Below, piece after piece: positions 1 through 13,773 of a DNA stretch of 64,000 nt. Each line of letters starts with the position of its first letter. The first letter of the stretch is position 1. Position numbers and translations under genes: made by a program. The notes below the pieces were generated by a model. The model worked only from the letters and a program-made list of their open reading frames with translations, was not told where the DNA came from and searched no databases. This stretch comes from Lepidurus packardi. Taxonomy: Eukaryota > Arthropoda > Branchiopoda > Notostraca > Triopsidae. The stretch spans positions 9,114,001 through 9,178,000 of the forward strand of contig JAKZAN010000005.1 of assembly GCA_023053545.1 (NCBI GenBank). Direction: 5' to 3'.

Positions 1-1359
1 ACATACGTGTAGTACATATACACCACCAACACACATCACCTCAGGCCTGCGCGGTATTGATCTCTTTTCTCTTTTGCCTTGGGATTGTGCTAGAAACTAG
101 AATACACTCATAAGCCCCGTCTCCATGCCCTAGCATACAGAGTAGAGTGTACTTCTCCTAAAATGTTTCCCCATACAACTCCGGACACTTACATTCCATG
201 AAAACTGTCGAGGGTGTGGGGAGGGATTCCTGCGGAATTTCTCACGGTTGGACCAGGATGCCACGCCTCCTGTGGGATCAAGTGGTAATGGAAAATGATC
301 TGTGTGAGGGTCACCGACTTTTGTCAAGGATTTCTCACCGGGAAGGAGAGAAACGAGACGTGAAGATGATGGTAGTATGTCTATCAGTCCCAAGGCCTCA
401 TCACCCTCACCCCCCTCCCGTCATTGACACCCCCTTCCCCTCCAATCTTTCTAACAAATCAAGTTTTATCTCCTTCCGTTCTTGTATTTCCTTTTCGTGT
501 CGCTTAATCACATAAACAGGCCCAGGTTTTCATTTCCAATCAAGTATTTCTTTATAACCCAAGGTCATTTACAATAATGCCGGATGGGGGGTGGCTTGGA
601 TAGATAAGGAAGTGGTAAAATGGTAAAATATTGATATAAGAAATTTGATGTCTTTTTTCAAGGGGTGCTGGGTTTTCATGGGAGGACAGCGATCAATGGG
701 GGTGGCATTTTGCATTCCAACTCAGGGTGTTTGGTGTGACGTCAAATCGTGGGTGTTGCCATGGCAATGCGTTAAGAATTGTGTTGCGTGGGGGTAAAAA
801 AAGCACAACTGCCGTGCGAGAAGGCGGGATACCTTGACATATTACGTTATCTCCCAAATACCTTTAATTCCGAGAAGTCCTATAATTGTAACCTCAATTT
901 CCGCTTTACCATCTAGGAGCACGCTAGAAACTGATCCTGGAATCATTTATAGGTTCGACGATGAGGCTATTTATAAGATAAAAAAAAAATAAAGCATTTG
1001 TAAGGAATTTTCCAGATTGTATGTCAAGTAACTTGGTTTGGGCCGGATTTTCCACCCACACTGAAAGCAAAGATCAATGCGAGGTTATAGGTTCGGTTGA
1101 AGGTCATCCTGCCCACCCTCACCCTTGTACCCTTTGCTCCTCCCACTGGGGCAGGATGATTATACATGCGCCTCGCAAAAGAGTAACGATTTTCTGGATC
1201 TTTTATGGAATTCTTCTGGTATTTTGTAGGTGTAAGCGGGAAAAGCTGAGGGCAAAAGAATCATTTTTGGAAAAAGTTGGATTTTTGGGGCCAAGAAGGA
1301 AGGATTTTCCGGGTGACATTTCTTTTCCAAGAAAGAAAATCGTTGGAGTGTTTTTCATG
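1..1359. other. Upstream region of Di-Ras gene, no coding evidence
   Basis: No convincing coding exon is visible. Short open frames here have no family signature. The stretch probably holds the promoter and 5' UTR of the Di-Ras gene, whose reading frame is open back to 1021 but whose conserved protein starts at 1360. A CRE and an X-box-like palindrome at 737-768 are listed separately. Confidence 0.5.
737..768. promoter_or_regulatory. CRE plus X-box-like palindrome
   Basis: A perfect CRE octamer TGACGTCA lies at 737-744. Ten bases further on is GTTGCCATGGCAAT (755-768), which differs by one base from the palindromic RFX X-box GTTGCCATGGCAAC. CREB/ATF and RFX proteins are known to bind these motifs, and paired RFX/CRE sites occur in animal promoters. 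The pair lies about 600 bp before the Di-Ras start codon. Function here is inferred. Confidence 0.45.
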
Positions 1360-2917
1360 ATGCCCGAGCAAAGTAACGACTACAGAGTCGTTGTGTTTGG
1401 GGCAGGGGGCGTGGGCAAATCCTCGCTCGTACTCCGATTCGTTAAAGGAACCTTCCGGGAATCCTATATCCCCACCGTGGAAGATACATACCGACAAGTA
1501 AAAACAAACTTTCCTTGAATTTTCTTTTTTTTCCCTCGCTTTCTAATTAAAGATTGCCTTTGCAATCGTTATGTTGCACTCGTACTTGAATCTTTTGATT
1601 TATCCATCTAGATTATTAATTAGATTTCCTTATCAACCATTATATTGAGGTGGAATCCTATAATTAATTTAGGGTAAGGATATCCTATTCAATTGGAATC
1701 ATTAGGATCATCTGTATCACCTGATTACTACACATTGTAAGAATGTCTTGTGCCTAGTACCTTTTATAGATTACCGTTGTAAAATTACAAGGAAAATGTA
1801 ATTTATAGAAAATTTGGGAGAAATTAACGATACTGAACGCCACGGTATATTGCAACTAGTTGATATTTTTTTCAAACTGTAAACAACACTTTAAACATTT
1901 TCAATTATATCGTTAAATTTCTTTTAAATTTGTGTTTAAATTTTCGTTAAAGTTGAAGGATTCTCGTGATATAGGGGTATGACATCAGTGCCATCTTTCG
2001 ACAAAAAGTTATCAAGAACTTGTAGTACACCGTGATCTTAATTTAAAAGGAAAATATCTGTATAGAAATCTGGAGAATTACGTGAATCATCTAGCCTATA
2101 TTGCGGCGTTTATGTTTCTTTAAAATTAATAGTTCATTTAACGTCTTCGGGATAATAATTTTAGGATCGTTGAGTTCACTCTGTTCAATTGCATCTGGGT
2201 GAATTTACCTAGTGAAATCATTATTTTCGTTTATAATGGTTTCATATGCGTGTGAAAGCTTGTTAAACTGGTGAGACCAATTGTGTCTTCATTTCTAATA
2301 TTGCTCTTTTGGTAAAATAGGTAATCCACTGCAATAAGAACATCTGTACCCTCCAGATCACCGATACCACTGGTTCCCATCAGTTTCCCGCCATGCAACG
2401 GTTATCCATCTCCAAAGGCCACGCCTTCATCCTTGTCTACTCCGTAACTTCCCAACAATCCCTAGAAGAATTAAGACCTATTTGGGAAATGATTCGCGAA
2501 ATTAAAGTACGTTTTTATTGGCCCATTTTCCATCCAATCCTATTACCTTTAATAGTAAAAAAAACAACATAAAAAGTTAATAATCTTTGACAATATTGCT
2601 TTTATTTCCAACAGGGGTCGCTGGAAAACGTGCCTCTAATGCTAGTGGGTAACAAATCAGACGAAACTGAGAGCCGGGAACTCCCCACGCGGGAAGGCGA
2701 AGAACAAGCCAAGCGTTGGTGCTGTCATTTTATGGAAACTTCCGCCAAAACGAATCATAACGTCAAAGAACTCTTCCAGGAATTATTGACGTTAGAGAAG
2801 AACCGGGCCATGTCCTTGGGCCCTGAGGGCAGTAAAAAAAGCAGCTCGTCTAAAGATGGAAAAGGCGGAGCTTCAGACGGAGACAAAAGTGGCAAAGACA
2901 AGTGCAAAGTGATGTAA
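1360..2917 (+). CDS. Diras: Di-Ras family small GTPase
   Basis: Three coding exons, 1360-1497, 2321-2506 and 2615-2917, join in phase 0 to give 208 aa (vertebrate DIRAS proteins are about 198). The N-terminus [17 protein letters not shown] is close to DIRAS1/2. Visible G-box motifs are the P-loop GAGGVGKSS, the switch II region DTTGSHQ, NKSD and ETSAK. The usual Ras DTAGQ glutamine is replaced by serine, a known Di-Ras trait that goes with weak intrinsic GTPase activity and a mostly GTP-bound state. The C-terminus is a lysine/serine-rich tail ending in the CAAX box CKVM, so prenylation and plasma-membrane attachment are expected. An ATG at 1357 would add one Met; I chose 1360 because it matches the family start. 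Intron 1 holds a foldback MITE. Di-Ras proteins are neuronal in other animals. Confidence 0.93.
1839..2038. mobile_element. Foldback MITE copy, internally shortened
   Basis: Lies in intron 1 of the Di-Ras gene. It begins GCCACGGTATA and ends as the near inverse (TACACCGTGATC). It shares long stretches with the element at 42929-43178, including the run around ATAGGGGTATGACATCA followed by GTGCCATCTTT. The left arm lacks the block matching that run, so this copy is shorter. The flanks (about 1790-1830 and 2046-2090) also resemble each other (AAGGAAAAT...TATAGAAA...GGAGAA). Confidence 0.7.
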
Positions 2918-5427
2918 AACGGACAAAAAGTTTGTTAAAACTTTTCATAGTGATTCAATTAATTAAGTTGAATTCCCAAAGTAAACGAATATTTCCACCT
3001 AAATTCCCATACTGATCTCCTCAAATGTTTGGGCCAAAACCGTCTAGTATCGGCCCATATTCTTACTTCCTGTTTCTTTCACATTAATTTGAAGTCATTT
3101 TGATCTTTTCCATTTTATTTAGATTATTGTTATTATTATTATTTATTATTATGTTTTTTTTGGGGGGGTAGGGAGGGAGATGGGGATTGAGTTGGGAAGT
3201 AAAAGGTTGGAATTTTTTGCGCTGGTCGCTTTGGTTCCCCTTTTCGCTTGAATTTTTTTTTAATGCACATATTTGTGTGGCCTCTGGACTACGACCAACA
3301 ACGAAAAAGAAATCTCGAATATCCTTTAATTTCTTGATCTTCGCGAATGTCTTTAATTCCGTAAATTTTATTCGTCCATTTGGGAAACTTTAAATAGCCT
3401 TTTTTTTTTTTTTTAAAAAAAAAAAGTCCCTTTTCGACCCATTTTCTTCAATGTAAATTATTCCTACCGATTTTTTTTCAGGGTTGTTATGTAAAAAAAA
3501 ACGACGTATAGGAAAACTTACAACCTTTGTGGTTTCTTAAATTAGAATTTGCATTATCAGTGCCTGGGATATGTAACTGTAACGATGAAGAAATCTGTTG
3601 TAATTTTTTAGGTTGTGTGTAATTTTAATCCACTTTTAAACTCCTCTTAATTATTCGACTTTTCCTGTGTGTAGAGGTCACATTTGAAGGTCAACCTAAT
3701 GCCTTTTCCCATTCTTCACTTACGCGTTCCTCTTCTAATACACATATCGCCCCGTGGTAGTTCATACGTTCCATCATGATATCCTTCGTCAAACGAGTGT
3801 CCTAAAAATAAAAATTTTACCAAGCCAATAAAGTATGATTACCCATGGGGCTACAGAGAAGACAGAAAAGGACACTGCGAACATTTTGTCAATGGGAATT
3901 GTAGTGCAACGCCGTCTAAAAGAAAAGCAATCGGCATTTACCATACGGTCAAATGTAAAGTACACTTTCCGATTGCTTAATTTACTAGCTAATACTAGTA
4001 CTGCCTTCCCTATAGCTACAAGTTACGAAGTTTAAAATTTAGTAAAAGCTTAGAAGTTATGCCTAGCTATCTTCAAAGTTATAGACGAGCTATAAATGGT
4101 AACTTGACTGCGATAAAAAGATATATTTTCTAAAGCAATTTTCCCGTGAGTATACAACTTTGCACCGGCATCTTAAAAGCGTTAAGCTGAAACAAACTTT
4201 TAAAGCTATTTTCGGGGAAAACTGAGCAGCTAGAGGAATATTTCTTGGTGTTTTAACTGCGGGTTATTCTCTATATAAGACTAAGTTATCGAGGAAGTTC
4301 CAATCCTCTTATGGTAGCAATACTCAAACTTTTAGGATTAAGATTACGAATTTTACTACAATTGGAATTCGACTAGAGCTGAGCAAATACACACGAAAAG
4401 CAGCCAGAAAAGGTTAAATGTTAGCCATAACTTCGACCAGACTTAAGTGGAAAGTCTTGCGTGCAGCAGAAAGGCTCGTTGCAGGAACGAGCATGTTTTA
4501 GCCAATTTAAACTGAAAAAACAAAATAGCTGTTTACATTAACCTAACAATGAATAACAGTCGACTGCTTTCCAAAAAATTGGGTACTTTTGAAGTCTGTC
4601 TCAAAGCATTTCACAAACTTTAATGTGAGATTGGCTAAATTGGGAAAAAAAATCTTGTTCACGATGTTTAATGTTGATGTTTAAATGTATGATGTTTAAA
4701 TCTTGTTCACGATGTTTAATAACATTCGTACTAAACGTGTAATACCTCTTCAGTAATACTTTAAAGACCCAGAAATATTACCTCTTCGCCTGCATTCCCT
4801 TAATTTTCTTGGAGAATAAATCCGTCGTCTTAAAACGATTTAAAAAAAAGATTTCCAGCGTGCTATAAGCACGCTAGGATATACAGTAAAACTTCATTCG
4901 CCCCGCCCCCCTTCACCCGTTGAGTGCCTGCTCCGGAAGCCGAAGTAGCGCTACTAGTTCGCGTTAGCAATACTTACATTGTTTCCTTCATCGCTTCTTG
5001 GCTTGCTCAGGCAAACCGGAGTTGCACTGGCAGTCCAATCAGAGAGGGCTCAACTCTCCCTCGATAAAACTTTTAGGTCGCTAAAATCACGTTCAATGTT
5101 TGTCTCAAAAAAAGGAAACAGAACGCAAACGCGAGGAAAAGGTACGTTTATTTCGCAAAGGTTTTCTTTCATCAGTTCTTGTTCACTTTGTAAGGGCATT
5201 GGTAATCATCGGACCTAATCTTCGCCACAAGATTTTCTCAAAATAGAGGATTAGATGGAATCACTCTTATTTCTACGTTTCCCCCACTTTTTTTTGCAAG
5301 CCACCAGTACAAATGTATTTTTTGTAAAAAAGAAAAAATGGGAGGGGAAACCGAGATTTGGGACGTTTATGAAACATTGGAATCCGCTGTACGCCATAAA
5401 GAATTTTGTGTTAGAAAAATATTTTGT
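2918..5427. other. Intergenic between Di-Ras and HP1 3' ends
   Basis: The two genes converge here and no further gene is seen. AATAAA signals for the + strand occur at 3807-3812 and 3827-3832. A minus-strand AATAAA at 5152-5147 is a candidate for HP1. There is a T16/A13 run at 3400-3424, a repeated 23-base block at about 4650 and 4696, and a perfect 7-bp hairpin at 4857-4875 (AGCGTGC, TATAA, GCACGCT). Confidence 0.5.
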
Positions 5428-6176
<749 letters not shown>

Positions 6177-6749
6177 GGCTGTTAATTAGTAAGGAAAAAG
6201 GGAAATTATTGAAAGAAAAAAGTGGCGCCAAAACTTCGGTATGCACAATGCCTAACAACTAACGCCATGGACTCAAGCCAGGCGGTTTCCCAACTAGGAA
6301 AACAACCTAAATATTATCGTAAGGTCATAGTTTTTCATAATCAGAGGACTAATTTATTTAATCTGCCTTTACCTTTACCTGCAATTTCGCTTGAGAGCGC
6401 CACTTCTGAGCCGGAAAGTTCTAGTTTGAAAATTAAGAAAGGATAACTACGGTAACGTTTCTGCGAGGACCAAAACGCCGATTGACTATTTCAATTGCCA
6501 GATTCATTTATGATTGTTTATAAACAGCAATCTTTATGCATATGTATTCGCTAGTCTAGTTTATAAATTGTAATTAATTTTTATTGCATGCAAAATGGCA
6601 GATTTTATAGTTTGAAGAAGTTCGTTAAACAACTGGCAATGTTCTATAGTTTCCGTTAAGGACAGACGCCGGCGCCATTTTATAGCGGTAGGGTGTTGAG
6701 TAGATGCGGTGTGAACCTGTTTTAAGTTATAAATTGATTTGTAAAAGTG
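6177..6749. promoter_or_regulatory. Shared head-to-head promoter region HP1 / hnRNP A
   Basis: The HP1 start codon (minus) and the hnRNP start codon (plus) are 573 bp apart, so one intergenic stretch must drive both. It contains GCGCCAAA at 6225-6232 (TTTGGCGC on the minus strand, an E2F-type site), 49 bp before the HP1 ATG. A GC-rich segment with GCCGGCGCC lies near 6668-6676, close to the hnRNP side. No TATA box is obvious. Confidence 0.5.
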
Positions 6750-8614
<1,865 letters not shown>

Positions 8615-10981
8615 TTTCGCATTAACATGGTAAGTTTTTGAAATTAAAAAAAAAAAAAATTTATCCGAAAAAGAAGCAATTTTTCATAAACGTATTAGGA
8701 GGTAGGCTAATTCCAAGTTATCTATCTATTCTTCGGCGTTTTGTAGGCAAAGCAAGTGTACAGGAAAAAGAAAGATCAGGCCAAGTTAAGCCCCGTCCCC
8801 CCAAAGTCGAGCGAATGGGAGAAAAGAGAGAGAAAGAGTCTGTAGTTTTTCATTGTGTTTCTCTCAACTACAGTGAAGACAAAAAGAAGATCAGCCATTG
8901 AAACAGCACACACAGAAAAGACTTTCTCTTCATTAATTTTCGTTTATTTTTGCGTCTCGGATATTTTTTATACTCGAAACAAGTTGAAGAGAAACTCATC
9001 CATATTCATCGTCTCGTTTGGTGACATCATCCAAAAAATTGTCTTGACTTTTTTCCTTTCTACCCTAAACCAACAAAACCGATCAGAAAAAAACGGAAGA
9101 TATTTTGTTAGGTGTTGTTCGTTTAATGAATTTTTCTGTTTCTTGTGTACTATTTTTTTTTTTCGAAAGATTGGAATGGTTGAAACTCCGTAATTTGAAC
9201 CCCACACAAGTATCTTAATTCCAGTTGACCAGATACGGCTTTTCTAATTAATACAAGCCGCAGCCTAGCTGTCTCCCCCTCTATCAGCAGCTATTATGTG
9301 GAAAAAAAACAACAAAATACGGCTTTGGTAGACAGTTTTTTATGGTATTTAGAGTATTGTTTGGAGAATCTTTGAGTGATTCGAGTTGAGTGAGCCAGCC
9401 GGAAGGGAAAAGCAGGTATTTTCCAGTTCATAATTTTATCGTTGGAGGAACGTGTGCATTTTTAGGATTAGTTACTACTCGCGCAGCAACCAGATTTAAG
9501 AGAAACAGGGAGAATTATGGAGGCCAACAGACCACTGGAAGGAAGCGAGTTTTAAGCGAGAATCGCGCACACATTTGAAAGGCGAGACTTATGTTAGTAC
9601 AAAAAACAGTTTTGCCAGGCTGATAGGTAGCCAAACGTGAGTAAAAACAAACAGGAGTGAGTACTTCGTATTCTATAAACCAAAAATAAACTTTAGGATA
9701 AGTAGGCGCCAGGGCTAAGTTGCTAAATTTATGTATTAATTCTCTTATTTTAGTGGGACATGAAGAACCATTCTTTGAAGACGAAGTTTTATTACGATGG
9801 ATCTCAAATTTGATTGATTGATGGATCTCAAAATTTCCTCAGGTAAGTTTTTTTTATCGTGTAGTAAGTATTTAAAGGAGAGTGATTGAAAATACAGGAT
9901 TTTATTAGAAACTGCCCTTTGAAACTTATAATTATTATAGTGAAAATTGATTATTAAAGCTCCCGAACGCTTGTAGCTTATTAGCTCCCAAAGACTTTAG
10001 CTCCGAAGACGATAGCTCCGAAAACCTTAGGTTATTAATGGGAAAGAATGGTACTCGAGTGTGTCGTATTATAACAAAACGTTCTCCGGAAAAGGGATGA
10101 CAAAAGGCTGTAATTCGAGTTAAAAATTGGTAGTTGGATTGGAAATTAATTAGGTTAGCTTAGGTTAACGATTCTCATCAATTTTCGTTGATGAGATTGT
10201 TAAAATTTGTACTTTCTTTCACTCCATTAGCTGAAAAAAAATCATTGTTGGAAACTGACACGTTGGTGTCAGTTTAGATAGTGGGATACATTACACCTGT
10301 TTGTCACTAAATTCGGAGAACGTGTTGGTTTTGCGAAAGACATGAGAGAAAAAGTAAGAAAAGAAATAGATAGCTAATTGCCAGCAAACTATCTACGCTT
10401 GTTTTGTTTCTGAAAAGAACAGTTTGTCACCAGTTTGCTGTAGCAGCACGGTGTCCCAAATTAAGTCGTCCAACTTTCGGAACAAGATTTCTCGAGAACG
10501 GCTCGTCAGACTTGAAAGCAAACCAAAAGAAAAGCTTCCTTTTATTAGCGGCTAACACAACCAAAGGACAGATTTTTAGGAAACATATTTCTCATAGTTA
10601 CAAACTTGATTTGCATATTGCTAATGTATTACTCATTGGGAAAAATTGAGTTGGTTGTGTACGTACTTGTTAGCAAGCCCGAGCTTACTGTCCAAGAATT
10701 TTTTTCATTAAATCCACTCGTTTTCTCAAAAAGTTGCTTCAGAATTCTACATGCTAACCGCCTATACCGTGCTAAGGTATACAGGAGCAACTTATTCTAG
10801 TGATTGGAGCGAAAAGAAATGCGAAGATATAAGATTTTTAGATTTTTTATTTTCAGTTTTTTCTTTTTAATTTACACGAAAGTTAAAGCAGCACAGCTCA
10901 GTGTTAATGTAAGGTTGTTCACTGTTAATGAGGCGAGCAGCAGTAAAAAAAAAAAAAGACGGTGGGCGGAAAAGGGTGACA
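8615..10981. other. hnRNP 3' UTR and convergent intergenic DNA
   Basis: No coding exon was recognised. A probable 3' UTR intron of the hnRNP gene runs from 8630 (GTAAGT) to 8746 (TTTTGTAG). AATAAA at 9685-9690 is a candidate polyA signal. Degenerate repeats of the type AGCTCC(C/G)AA lie at about 9958-10025, and a transposon relic occupies about 10055-10336. A minus-strand AATAAA at 10851-10846 fits the end of CCT5. Confidence 0.5.
10055..10336 (-). mobile_element. Partial relative of the MITE at 51.8 kb, inverted
   Basis: Read on the minus strand, this stretch follows the same order of blocks as the inside of the element at 51836-52517: AACACGTTCTCCG, AATGTATCCC, a CTCATCAA...TTGATGAG hairpin, CGTTAACCTAA, TTTCCAATCCAAC, then CCGGAGAACGTTTTG. 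It has only two or three CCTAA-like units and no recognisable terminal repeats, so it is a truncated or diverged copy. Confidence 0.7.
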
Positions 10982-13305
10982 TTAGTATCCTCCATCATCA
11001 GGTGATCGGACGTCATCGATTTTCAAAATCATCTTGACGAGTTGGGCAGCCAAAAGAATTTGTTGTTTCTTCGAATGCAGAGTTTCAATCACATGCTGTT
11101 CTTTCATGTCTGGTGTGCCTTTGAGCAAGCAATCAATACCCAACGCGGAATTATTTTCCGCAACTTGTCTAGCCTTGACTTCCGTTAGTGTTTGGATGGG
11201 AGCCAAACCTGAGTTCTCTGCCAAAGCCAATGGAATGCTTTCTAACGCATCAGAAAAGGCCCTGAAAGCGTACTGCTCCAGCGTCTTAATCTATATAAAC
11301 AAACAAAAGGTAATCGAAAGTTCTTTTGATTGAGCTCATTGGCGTACTTGATCAGCTTCCTTGGCTACAGCTAAGCTGCATGCAATCTCAGCAGCTCCTC
11401 CTCCGTACACGATACGATTGTCCCGTACCAAATTGCGTACTACGCACAACGCGTCGTGCAAACTGCGCTTCGCTTCTTCGACAATCTGAGATTATTTTTG
11501 ACAATTAGTTTTGTGATTTTTCGTAATACTTGTAAGAGATTCGTTACCATTTTGTTGCCTCCGCGGATCAAAATAGTGACAGCTTTGGAATTTTTGCATT
11601 CCTCAATGACGAGCATTTTGTCGCGAGTGGTGCCAAAGCAAATTTCACGCACAAGACCAGCCGTTCCTAGTTTTTCAGGGGTGAGTTCCTCAAAACGAGG
11701 AACAATGCGTCCACCAGTGGCGATAGCAATGAGTTCAATTTCGGGCCCTCCCACCCAGCGAACAGCTGGCAGATCCTTCTGCAAAAGTAGATGGTTGGCC
11801 TCGTCATCGAAGCCCCATTGGCAAATGGCTAAGGTGGCGCCAGCTGCTTTGACTTGGTCTACGATTTCCTCGAATTTCTCTTGCTCATACTTTCTTAACA
11901 GCTTGTAATCCTCCACGGAAGTGACGTCCAACTTATGCTTGGTTTTCGGCTTGGGCGGTTCAAACGGACAGGTGAGAATGGCCAACTTCACATTGCGAAG
12001 TTCCTAGAAACGAGAGAAGTCTGGTTGTAGAAACTGGTTGAACAAATTTGGTTCTAAAATTATAAAAAAAAATAGGAAGTGTTTTCTCCATATCAGTGTG
12101 AACATGTCTATAATTAGGCGTGCCAATGGTTCAGGAAAAGTTTGTTTTAGCAAGGTTTCTGCCCCTAATTCGCTCACAGGAGTCGTCAGGATCAATCCTT
12201 GCATTTTTACTCTTAAAAGATGATTTTTGAATTACTTTGGGCATCTGAGGGTGAGAGAAGTCCTTGTCGACAATAACGCCTTTGACGAGCATAGTATCTT
12301 CCATTCGTCCGCCCACTTTAGCTTCCATTTTGATTAGTTCAAAGTTCACGTCCCGCGTTTCCATATCTGCTACTGCCATTACCGCGTTAACAGCAATTTC
12401 AGCCATTTGGCGATGGCATTTGTTCACTCTAATGAAAGAAAATAAGTTGAAATTAGAGCTGGAAAAAGTTTAGAAAGTACGTTTTACATTTTAGACCCTA
12501 AAGTTGTCATAGCGGTTTGAATAAGAGGCTCGAGATCTTTTGTGTTGGTGGGGAAGCTGTCAGCAATCTTATCTAAGGTTTGAATGGCAACCCTGGCTGC
12601 CATTTCGTAGCCATCAGCAATACGAATGGGGTGGATCCCTTTGTCGAGGAGCTCGCTTGCTTTTTCCAACAAAGCGCCAGCCAAAACTGGAATAAAATTG
12701 AAACAAGAATGTTTAGTTCGTTGTCCTGGAATTAGTTATTAACATGTTCGTTCCATATCAGTGTGAACACGCCTACCTAGGCGTGCCAATGGTTCAGGAA
12801 AGTTTGCTTTAGCATGGTGTCTAGCTCGTAAATTTATTGAGTAAATGTACGAGAATTCGTCCACGCAAATGTAGGTAACGGAGAAGTGAATTGTTAAACA
12901 TAATTTTACCTACAACGCCGGTGGTTCCATCGCCAATCTCGTCGTCTTGGGATTGAGACAACTGGACCATGAGCTTGGCAATTTGGTGGTCGACATCCAT
13001 CATTTTCAAGATAGTCGCTCCATCGTTGGTGATGGTGATATCGCCATCAGGTGAGACCATAAGTTTGTCTAAACCTTTGGGACCCAAAGAAGTTCGTAAA
13101 GTGTGGGCCACAGCACCCGCTGCGGAAATATGGGACTAAAACATGAAAGAAAGAACTTATTGAATGAGTTTTGGTTGTTTTAAAGAGTTGTGGTATTTAC
13201 TTTCAAAGCATCCAAGCCTGTGAGGCGTTTTTGGTTTCCTTGGTCCTTTAAGATGATAAATGGTCGCCCAAATTCATCAAACGCTAATGTCCCCATAGAA
13301 GACAT
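10982..13305 (-). CDS. CCT5: T-complex protein 1 subunit epsilon (CCT5)
   Basis: Seven minus-strand exons (13305-13201, 13135-12910, 12686-12488, 12428-12236, 12003-11548, 11485-11348, 11290-10982) join to 541 aa, the same length as human CCT5. It is an ATP-driven cytosolic group II chaperonin subunit in the TRiC/CCT double ring that folds actin, tubulin and others. Seen in sequence: the start [16 protein letters not shown], the nucleotide-binding runs [17 protein letters not shown] and GDGTTGVVV, and an apical segment [16 protein letters not shown] typical of the epsilon subunit. The equatorial return is [13 protein letters not shown] and the end is [15 protein letters not shown]. At exon 3 the donor is AT|GTAAAA; reading on would hit TAA at once, but splicing restores GSKIVNKCHRQ. 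Introns 2 and 4 share a duplicated ~90-bp element. Confidence 0.96.
12082..12175. repeat. Dispersed repeat in CCT5 intron 4
   Basis: The block CCATATCAGTGTGAACA, then TTAGGCGTGCCAATGGTTCA and GGAAAAGTTTGTTTTAGCA, recurs with a few changes at about 12750-12830 in intron 2 of the same gene. Both are in the same orientation. No terminal repeats or target duplication could be made out, so whether it is a MITE or a local duplication is open. Confidence 0.7.
12750..12830. repeat. Dispersed repeat in CCT5 intron 2
   Basis: Second copy of the intron 4 repeat: CCATATCAGTGTGAACA, AGGCGTGCCAATGGTTCAGG, then AAAGTTTGCTTTAGCATGG and TCT. Differences from the other copy are scattered point changes and one or two small gaps, consistent with an ageing duplicate rather than gene conversion. 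Confidence 0.7.
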
Positions 13306-13773
13306 CTTGCTTCTAAGTTTTTAGGTTTGGATTCACTAAGATGGCTCGGATATTTCAAGATTTCAACGTGATCAACTTTGATGCCGGGTTCGGCCACTTT
13401 CTAGCAGGCATTGTGATCGACAGCACCTCTAGTAGCTTCTAGGATAAACTTTATAGGCTCAAACTAGGACTGAAGCTCCCCTAGGAGGGTATTTGGATAC
13501 TTCTTTGAACATTTTCGAGCGCGGTTAGTATTCATCCTTAAAAACTATTTTATTTAACTAAATGCAACGAAGATAGCGAAAGTGTTGTACTTTCTAAAAA
13601 TTATTCAACATTTAAAATCAATTTCGAGCGTTTTTAAACTTAATATCAATGTTTTTTTCGTATATTAACTTCCTAAAGTGTAAGCATATAAAACTGTATT
13701 TTCCTTCCAAGTTTAACAACCTCCCTTAGCTTAAGGTATCCTAACAAAAAGCTGCATAAATCCCACACAAGCT
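13306..13773. other. Intergenic between SLC25A39/40 end and CCT5 start
   Basis: Holds the CCT5 promoter and the 3' UTR of the upstream carrier gene, both on the minus strand. A minus-strand AATAAA at 13554-13549 is a likely polyA signal for the carrier, about 220 nt past its stop. No gene is seen. Confidence 0.5.

Noticed and set aside
12481..12490. Apparent stop codon after GSKM in CCT5
   Set aside because: The TAA lies in the intron. Using the GT within ATGTAAAA and the acceptor at 12428 restores the conserved GSKIVNKCHRQ, so the gene is not broken.
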